64,000 bases of DNA, from the NCBI GenBank assembly GCA_037954235.1, contig JBBMOA010000003.1:4710953-4774952 (forward strand), written 5' to 3'. Source of the stretch: Aulostomus chinensis. Lineage: Eukaryota; Chordata; Actinopteri; Syngnathiformes; Aulostomidae. The position numbers and the translations under genes are program-made. Shown here piece by piece: positions 57,808-64,000 of the stretch; position 1 is the stretch's first letter, and every line of letters begins with the position of its first letter. Below the pieces are notes generated by a model. That model was not told the origin of the DNA, ran no database searches, and saw only the letters and a list, made by a program, of their open reading frames with translations.

Positions 57808-59940
57808 CAGGTACCAGAACATACACAGAAGGCGGTGCTGAGAACATGACACATGCACAAATGCCCGCCAACTATTGCTGTTGGACTTCAACAGGCATCA
57901 ATTTCACAAAATTTACACGATAGAAAAGTCATGGTATTAAAAAGATTATTTTAAGCTATGCGCACATGCAAATGCCCACAATGGCTGGTGTTAGAGCTAG
58001 CCAGCTGGCTAGCAGCTGCTGCTGCTCCGCCGCCATCCTGAATCATTCAGAACCATCAGGCAACTCCTCTACTCTATTGAAGAGGGGAGAGCAGCCGTAC
58101 CTGTCAGCATGTCACCGTGCACCAACAATTACATCCCCTCACTTTTGAATAATACACCTCAACTGACTAAGAATGTGACGTTGCCTTAAATTGTCTGAAA
58201 ATTAAAATCCATTTTTTTTTAACGTGACTATTTCTTTTTTTTCCAGGAGAGTTGCTGGATTCATGCAAATAGGTTCCATAACACAGGCATCACAAACTGA
58301 GAGGTGTCGGAAATTAAGCCTTGATGACCCAGTTATTTCCTTCATCAACTGACAGTCAAGGCGCTTTATTTTATCTGCGTCTGCCTGCCTTCATCTCCTG
58401 CTTCCTCTGTGCCTCCAACTCAACTCCTCCTTTATATTCTCTATCTGACTTCCTCCTGTCATTGCTACTGGTTTGGTTCTGGACCCCATGGGGGTCTTTT
58501 TCTACTGCTCCAACAATAGAGCCAAACAATACGAACACATGAAGTGGTCAGATTGGCGATAACACTGATGCCTGTCCCCCTTATTCTTTTTGTAAAGAAG
58601 GGTAAATACACAGCCTTTATATTTATGTTATTCCCTGGGGAAATAATGATTGGGAGTAAAAAAAAAATCACTATTGTGAGTTTAAGTTATGATTGCTCTT
58701 TTGTACTTCACCATTTTAAACCAGCATGCATCGGCACTAGCTTGAGGCACATGGAATAAAGCAGAAAGTACAGTTTCTCCAGGTAAATGCAGGAACAAAA
58801 GTCAAAACATGCAACCGCCACAAAGTGCTTTGCATTCAGATGTTCAAAAATAACGAGTGTCTACCTGACTGCTACCTACCCTGGATGCACACGCGTCAGA
58901 CAGAACGAGGATGCATTCGCACCTCATCAACACATCAGAGCTAAAACTGGCATGCTAGGCTAATCGCTTTTCAAACTCCACTCTTTGCTTTTAAAACACA
59001 AATCACATGACGGTGATCATCACCTCACGTACTGTTAACTGTACTGTTATCATATACCAAGGGAAAAACCACAACCAGGAAACCTTCCAAAACAGTGTCA
59101 ACTTCCTGTAAATGTCCCCGCCAAGGAACTGACGACAGAATGTCTGCATGAGGTCAAACGGTTCCATCGTCGTTTGCGTAGTTTCTCACAGAAACCTCAT
59201 GTACAGGAACAAAAGCCCCAATTTTCCACCAGAGATGTGTTATACAAGCTCCTTTTCATAATTACGACCTGAAGTAGTTCTTAGAAGTCATTGGCTAACA
59301 ACAGGTTTTCCCACTCTTGACTTCACCTAAAGGGGGACCGGCAGAGACCAGATGACTAATCCCTAACGTCAACAGGTCTAGATCTGCGCGCCTCTGTCGA
59401 GAAAACCATCATCCTGCACAAATATGAGAACTATGAATCCACAACACAGCTAAACTGTTGCTGCAGTGGGAGGCAGGAGGGAGAGCTGACTGAAATGTTT
59501 ACTGTGAGAATGTGTTAATTAATAAGGTTATCAATATCACTGCCTCTCCATCATTAAAGCACAAGTACGTCTGACTAATTACAGCTGAGGGCCTTGCGTG
59601 AGTCAATGGCAGCGTCATTCTCTGAGGTGCAAACACATGATAACAGGTGAGTAAACATACAAATTTTCACAGGTAAATATGCTGAGGGGCAGATCTGTAA
59701 CATCCTGTCAAGACTCAGAGCTTTACTCCATCTGCTTTATGAGGCCGAAACAGCTGAACAAAGACATTCAACCATGAAACAGCTTCTGAATTAATTGCAT
59801 GAAAAGAAGAAGAGGAAGGGAAGAGGAGGAAGCCCTTCATGGTGATTAGAACCGCTTCTTACGGACTCCAGTGAGGAAGGTGGTGATTTACTTTAATGGT
59901 CGTTTTGGAGGATGGAATTTGTGGTACTGTGGAGGGGGCG
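57808..59940. other. No gene recognised; part may be conserved non-coding DNA
   Basis: 59450-59680 has AATTAATAAGG, CTAATTACAGCTGAGG and GTGAGTCAATGG words and no repeat character, suggesting a possible regulatory element. A strong - strand acceptor-like site (CTCCCTCCTGCCTCCCACTGCAG, 59460-59490) has no clear exon after it. Confidence 0.3.
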
Positions 59941-60257
59941 TATGTTCATTCAGTATATCCGCTCTGTGTATCCAGACACTGAGTAAAGATTAGTGACGGT
60001 CCCGGTAGAAAATTCGGCATTTAGGTGTTTATTAGCTTGAACTGCACGGATAAAATACCAATATTTACATCTGAGATCGTTCAAGAGCGGGTTCGGCAGC
60101 TTCATACACTCAAGCCCAGCTGATCTTGTCAGCGCTGATAAAGCCGGCACTTCTAAAAACAACGCCTTTGTTTTATCGATTCAAACTACGCCGAATGTAA
60201 GAAACAGCTCTCGTGTATCACCGACGACTTTTACCACGTTCTCTGTAGTACATTTAC

Positions 60258-60480
60258 CTCGAGGCATTCAAGTCATACTTTAAATTGATAGAAAGGCAGG
60301 GGGAGTACGCGACGAAGTCGACCCGGCTAGCCTGTTAGCCTGAAACCGGAGGCATCAAGCCACCTTCCAAGTTAACGTGAAGATGGCAAGTCAAACGCTG
60401 AGGGGCCACATTTCAAGCTACACATCGACATAGTTTAGCGGCCGTTTTCACGGTGAACACTTCCGTCTTTTACACCGCCC
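60258..60480 (-). other. Alternative first-exon candidate, - strand
   Basis: The segment ends at a strong donor CCTCGAG|GTAAATG (60258|60257). Its only ATG frames are very short, so if used it would be a 5' untranslated exon. The upstream edge is unknown. Confidence 0.25.
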
Positions 60481-60708
60481 AGCACCACTCGCACGTTAGC
60501 TTGTTTAAAGGGACCGACGTGCACGTGCGTGTCTGGACGGCGTGACATGGATGCGCGCATGCTCACTGGCTCCGTTGTGTTTGTATGACAGTGCAGTGGA
60601 CATTAAAAAGACTAAAGGAGGATTTTGTTGTAAATCTCTGAATTCGACGTTTACACGGGGACGTTACTTCTGCCAGCTCGCGCACACAGACGTGTTCGTG
60701 ACACTCAC

Positions 60709-60740
60709 CTCCTCCGATAGACGGGATCGAACAGGTGCAT
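60709..60740 (-). CDS. Candidate exon 1 of 4 (coding part) of an unrecognised - strand gene
   Basis: On -, ATAATG starts at 60740 with A at -3. It reads MHLFDPVYRR plus two bases up to GGAGGAG|GTGAGTGTC, one of the strongest splice donors in the window. The exit phase matches the entry of the exon at 49434-49509. The ATG overlaps the ZNF143-like motif, so transcription may start too close for this ATG to be used. In that case the exon would be untranslated. The upstream edge lies probably within 60741-60850. Confidence 0.33.
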
Positions 60741-60879
60741 TATGGGAAGAGGAGTTTTATTTTAGCGCGTCAGGGAGGGAAAACCACGAATGGGGTACTG
60801 GAGAAAAACTACAAGTACCACATATTATACGAGGCAAGCTTGGTGGTGCGTTTCAGGCAGGGTGGACAATTTTTTGACA

Positions 60880-61208
60880 GCTAGGAGACAATATTTATTG
60901 AAATATTTTCGAAAGAAAACACAATAAATTTGAATTAATAATAGTCTTTTACAAGTGTCATTCGTGTTTACAGTGTTACCCTCATGGTCAAATCAATTGA
61001 GCTGCACACAGTGTAGGAATACAAAGAACACTTCTTCCAATTCTTCAAACCTTTATTTTTGTGTTTCTACTAAATAGCCTGAGGTGTCATGGACATAAAG
61101 AATTCATGTAAACACAGATTCACTATTCAAAAGCTTATAAAGATTCCCAGTCTAAGTCTCACAAATGTGTAAATGGATCAATATCATCCTTTTTTTCCAA
61201 AGTGTGTG

Positions 61209-61210
<2 letters not shown>
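60880..61210. other. No gene recognised
   Basis: AT-rich DNA upstream of the CpG-rich block. Nothing diagnostic. Confidence 0.4.

Positions 61211-61257
<47 letters not shown>
61211..61257. repeat. (GT)n microsatellite
   Basis: About 23 perfect TG units. Confidence 0.97.
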
Positions 61258-61259
<2 letters not shown>

Positions 61260-61959
61260 TCTCCTCATTTATGATTCCAGATAAATGGCTTTTATGGAGT
61301 TCCTATATAACCTGATTATGTTATGATGCTTTCTCCTCGGCAACAGGAGGCTCTTTCTACAGTATATTTTGTTTGTCTCAATCAAGGTGAAAATGACTTT
61401 CAGCAGAAACATATTAATTCTTATCCCCAATTAATAGAAGATCATTTACCATGGAGCTTGTCGATAACAAAGGTCACATTTGTGTAAAGAGACATGGGTG
61501 GGCAGTGTCCAATATCAAGAGACTATTTCTGTGGAACATTTTATAGGCCTAAAATTTTGAGAGAATTTGTAGCCTTTTCTTCAGGGATGATTCTGATTAT
61601 TAGTCATCCAAAAAAACAAAAAAACAAAAACAACAACAAATGACCACCATATTTTTGCAGCAAAAATGAAAAAAAAAGATGTCTAATTTCAAAATATAAC
61701 ACAAATTTCATCACAAACTTTGAAAATTTCAAAGCATTTATTTGATTATAACAGAACCTTTCTCTCAAAAATGTTAAGTGAAAATTATAATAAATCAACA
61801 TTCAAGCTGATCGATTTAGTTTGTGATAAAAAAGATCTTGAAATATCCTTTTTTTGTTGTTAAAATAAGTCAAACACAACTACAGTTTTCGTAATGTAGG
61901 CCAAGACTGTTTTGTATAAAAGTGTTTGATGACTTTTGAGATGTCTTTCTCTGCTACCC
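61258..61959. other. No gene recognised
   Basis: AT-rich, with (CAAAAA)n-like patch at 61610-61637. Confidence 0.4.
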
Positions 61960-62080
61960 CACTGCTTGTGTTAGATTGCTGCTAAGCTAACTAGCCACCA
62001 GCTGTCTCGTTGGGGTGTGGAGCCCTGCAGGGCCTCTATCAGCTTGTCTGATACTAAGAAGTTGGTGTATTCCTTCACAG
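61960..62080 (+). repeat. Dispersed fish repeat with GCTAAGCTAAC signature, second copy
   Basis: TTGCTGCTAAGCTAACTAGCC and CTCTATCAGCTTGTCTGATACTAAGAAG match the order of words in the copy at 49080-49320. Diverged. Confidence 0.45.
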
Positions 62081-64000
62081 TATGATGACTTTATTCACTT
62101 ATTAGTATGTTTTTTCCTCTCTTGCATTACTTCTTGATGACTCCAGACTGCAGACAGAGACAGCAACTTATACATAGCTTGAAGCTAATGGTGACAAATG
62201 ACGAACAATAAGAAAAAACGTTCAGAAATGCATTTGTTCAGGGTGGAATCAAACCAAAGAGGACCAGAGTTCTAACGAGTTTTCACACCGCCCTGACAAA
62301 CCTGTCAGTTTGACTAAAGTTAAAAACTACACTTTAAGTCTATAATTAGGTGTTCAAGTACTCTGAATAGCCATGCTGAGAGTAATTCAGTCCTTTGACC
62401 AGCAGAATACTTAACTGGAGTTTAACGGTGAATATTATGGTCCACTGGCCAAAGGGGTGGTGTGCCTGGTGGGACTGGACGTATTGCTTGGCTCCCAGTC
62501 TTGCTGGTAGTGGATGTGGCACCTGTAGCATTTCATTGTTGGAATGAACTCTGGGTTCAGCTGTGCGTGTCAACATTGTGGACATTCTTAAGAGCAGGAA
62601 GCATTAGACAGTATTTTGGAAGTTAGTAGCAGTTGCTACAGTGACTGGACTGGACTGGAAACTGTGGATTCTCATGTAAATACCAAACAGTGAGAAGGAC
62701 AACGTAGGGATTGGAACCCCATCCCAGTGCACCAGGAGAACCATCACCAGCATCTGTTGCTGTTTGACAACACATGGCAGGTGAATCAAACCTGCAGTAG
62801 CAGCAGCATCTGAGTGGCAGTATTTTATACAAAGTTAATTGTATTTATTTGGGATCAGTGTGGACAATCGTACAGCTGGTCTAGTATGTTTGAATGGTGT
62901 TGATCCTCCCGTCCTGACATTTAGCTGAGTGCCTTAACTTGGAGATGATGCAAAAAAACCATGGAAGTTGCACTGGACAAGCTCCAGATCAACTGGATGA
63001 TCCAATCTTGAGTTAACGGAATCAAAGACAGACGGACATAGACGGCCACCAGATGCTCACCCATGAGCTGCTCTCCTTCCCAGGTCTGTATTCAGAGGGA
63101 CCCCCTGAGTCCCTGCACCTTCAAGACCACTGCTGGTTGAAGGTTCTGCCTACCTGCTGGTGAGAGATATGGGACTGCTAGCAGGGAGATGGGTGCAGTG
63201 TTGATGACAGGAAGGAGGACCTGTAGGTGGAGGAGTAAAAGGTTATGTGACGGTTGGTGGAGAAGGTACTGGTCCTGGTTCCCAGTCAGCTGGTTCTCCT
63301 GAACAGACAGAAAGAGCAGATACAATTGGCTTTATGTTATAGACGGAGCATAATCCATGCTACATATTAACATTTGCTTTTCTATGTGTTTAGAGAACAA
63401 TCACCTGAAGGATTTTGAGGAAAATTATGATGGTGACACTTAAAACTGAGCTTCAGATGAAGAACAGATTTGCTTCTTCTGTTCCAAATCACCTGATATC
63501 ACCAACCACAGGTGCTGGACGAAGTCTTCTCATCCTACCAGCCATGACACTCCAACACAGATACGCTAACTCTCCTGTTGGCTCTCACATCATGTTGGGA
63601 GGGATGGGCTTGATCATGAGGGTTGAGGGGGACATCTGCTGTTGTTGACCCTCAGAGGAGCCATGACCTCTCCATCCTCCTGTCAAACACACAAGCATCT
63701 CCTTTTAGAAAATAAGGTTAGAGGAGGAAAGGAGACGTGAGTTAAATGCAGAGATTCTTTGTCCACTTTTATTTTGTTCAAACTTAAGTAAATGCACAGA
63801 GTATTATCACTGTTAATGTTGACGTCACAGCTTTAACGGTGTGTCCCGATCACTAACGAGTAAAGTTGAGTTCTGAATAAAGAAGGAGTTAAGTAATGAC
63901 GCAAAAGAAAATTTGACAAAACCCAATGAGATTACAGAAAATGTAGGGGCAGCACTTCTGGTTCCTGATTGGACAGATCCCGACAGCACAGTGTCGTTTC
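62081..64000. other. No gene recognised
   Basis: Several overlapping 60-80 codon frames at 62346-63648 have no motif or splice support. Composition is normal for the window. Confidence 0.4.

Larger units (their letters stand above)
60160..60760. promoter_or_regulatory. CpG-rich promoter-like region
   Basis: CG dinucleotides are frequent here (for example GTACGCGACGAAGTCGACCCGGC near 60305, CGCGCATGC near 60552, GCTCGCGC near 60677), in contrast to the CpG-poor rest of the window. It contains AAGATGGC (60380-60387, YY1-like) and, on -, TTCCCATAATGCACC (60735-60748 region), which resembles the ZNF143/STAF site of housekeeping promoters. Two good - strand splice donors (60709|60708 and 60258|60257) point to transcription toward lower coordinates. 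Confidence 0.55.

Noticed and set aside
59460..59490. Excellent - strand splice acceptor
   Set aside because: The downstream sequence has no matching donor within a normal exon length, and two of its frames stop quickly.

Overview
The window is non-coding-rich vertebrate DNA, most likely from a ray-finned (teleost) fish. Reasons: long CA/GT microsatellites; tRNA-headed SINEs with a (TGGA)n tail and a V-SINE-like core; and decayed Tc1, PIF/Harbinger, hAT and several LINE types in the combination usual for teleosts. No long intact ORF exists. Nearly all open frames of 60-160 codons are chance frames or pieces of dead transposons. Clade and family names below come from reading conserved motifs by eye, not from a database search.

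Layout. 1-1772: right part of a decayed Harbinger element carrying both of its genes, transposase on + and Myb/SANT-like partner on -. 1773-14.3 kb: single-copy-looking DNA broken by a V-SINE with perfect 12-bp target-site duplications (TSDs) at 5.4 kb, a TTAA-flanked MITE at 6.8-7.3 kb, a V-SINE interrupted by a 612-bp inverted-repeat element at 10.7-11.6 kb, and two copies of a second SINE family (3.9 and 14.3 kb). 17.7-19.8 kb: internally deleted LINE on -, with another piece of the same family at 26.6 kb. 25.8-26.3 kb: composite V-SINE with an oppositely oriented tail inside. 30.4-30.9 kb: MITE sharing Harbinger-type ends with the element at position 1. 31.6-32.2 kb: LINE reverse transcriptase piece. 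35-43 kb: more V-SINE fragments and an hAT remnant. 43.76-45.15 kb: a whole but dead Tc1-like element. 45.9-46.2 and 53.1-53.6 kb: LINE fragments, the second an esterase-type ORF1. 51.4-53.0 kb: V-SINE, then a non-autonomous element with two direct GACTAAAAT-rich ends. 56.7-57.8 kb: hAT-type MITE.

Host gene. The best sign of a host gene is on the - strand. A CpG-rich segment (about 60.16-60.76 kb) holds a ZNF143-like motif and a very strong splice donor. Downstream on the same strand are three exons with good splice sites at 49.43-49.51, 28.13-28.22 and 23.57-23.73 kb. All four reading phases join without a stop and predict a protein of about 120 residues with one hydrophobic segment near the C-terminus. 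I do not recognise it. It may be a real small membrane-protein gene, a lncRNA or coincidence. Weaker exon candidates lie on + at 40.9-43.5 kb and on - at 13.9-15.6 kb.

The rest is AT-rich intron/intergenic-type DNA with microsatellites. A few stretches (about 38.5-39.0, 54.2-54.6 and 59.45-59.7 kb) look like candidate conserved non-coding elements. I see no rRNA, functional tRNA or CRISPR.
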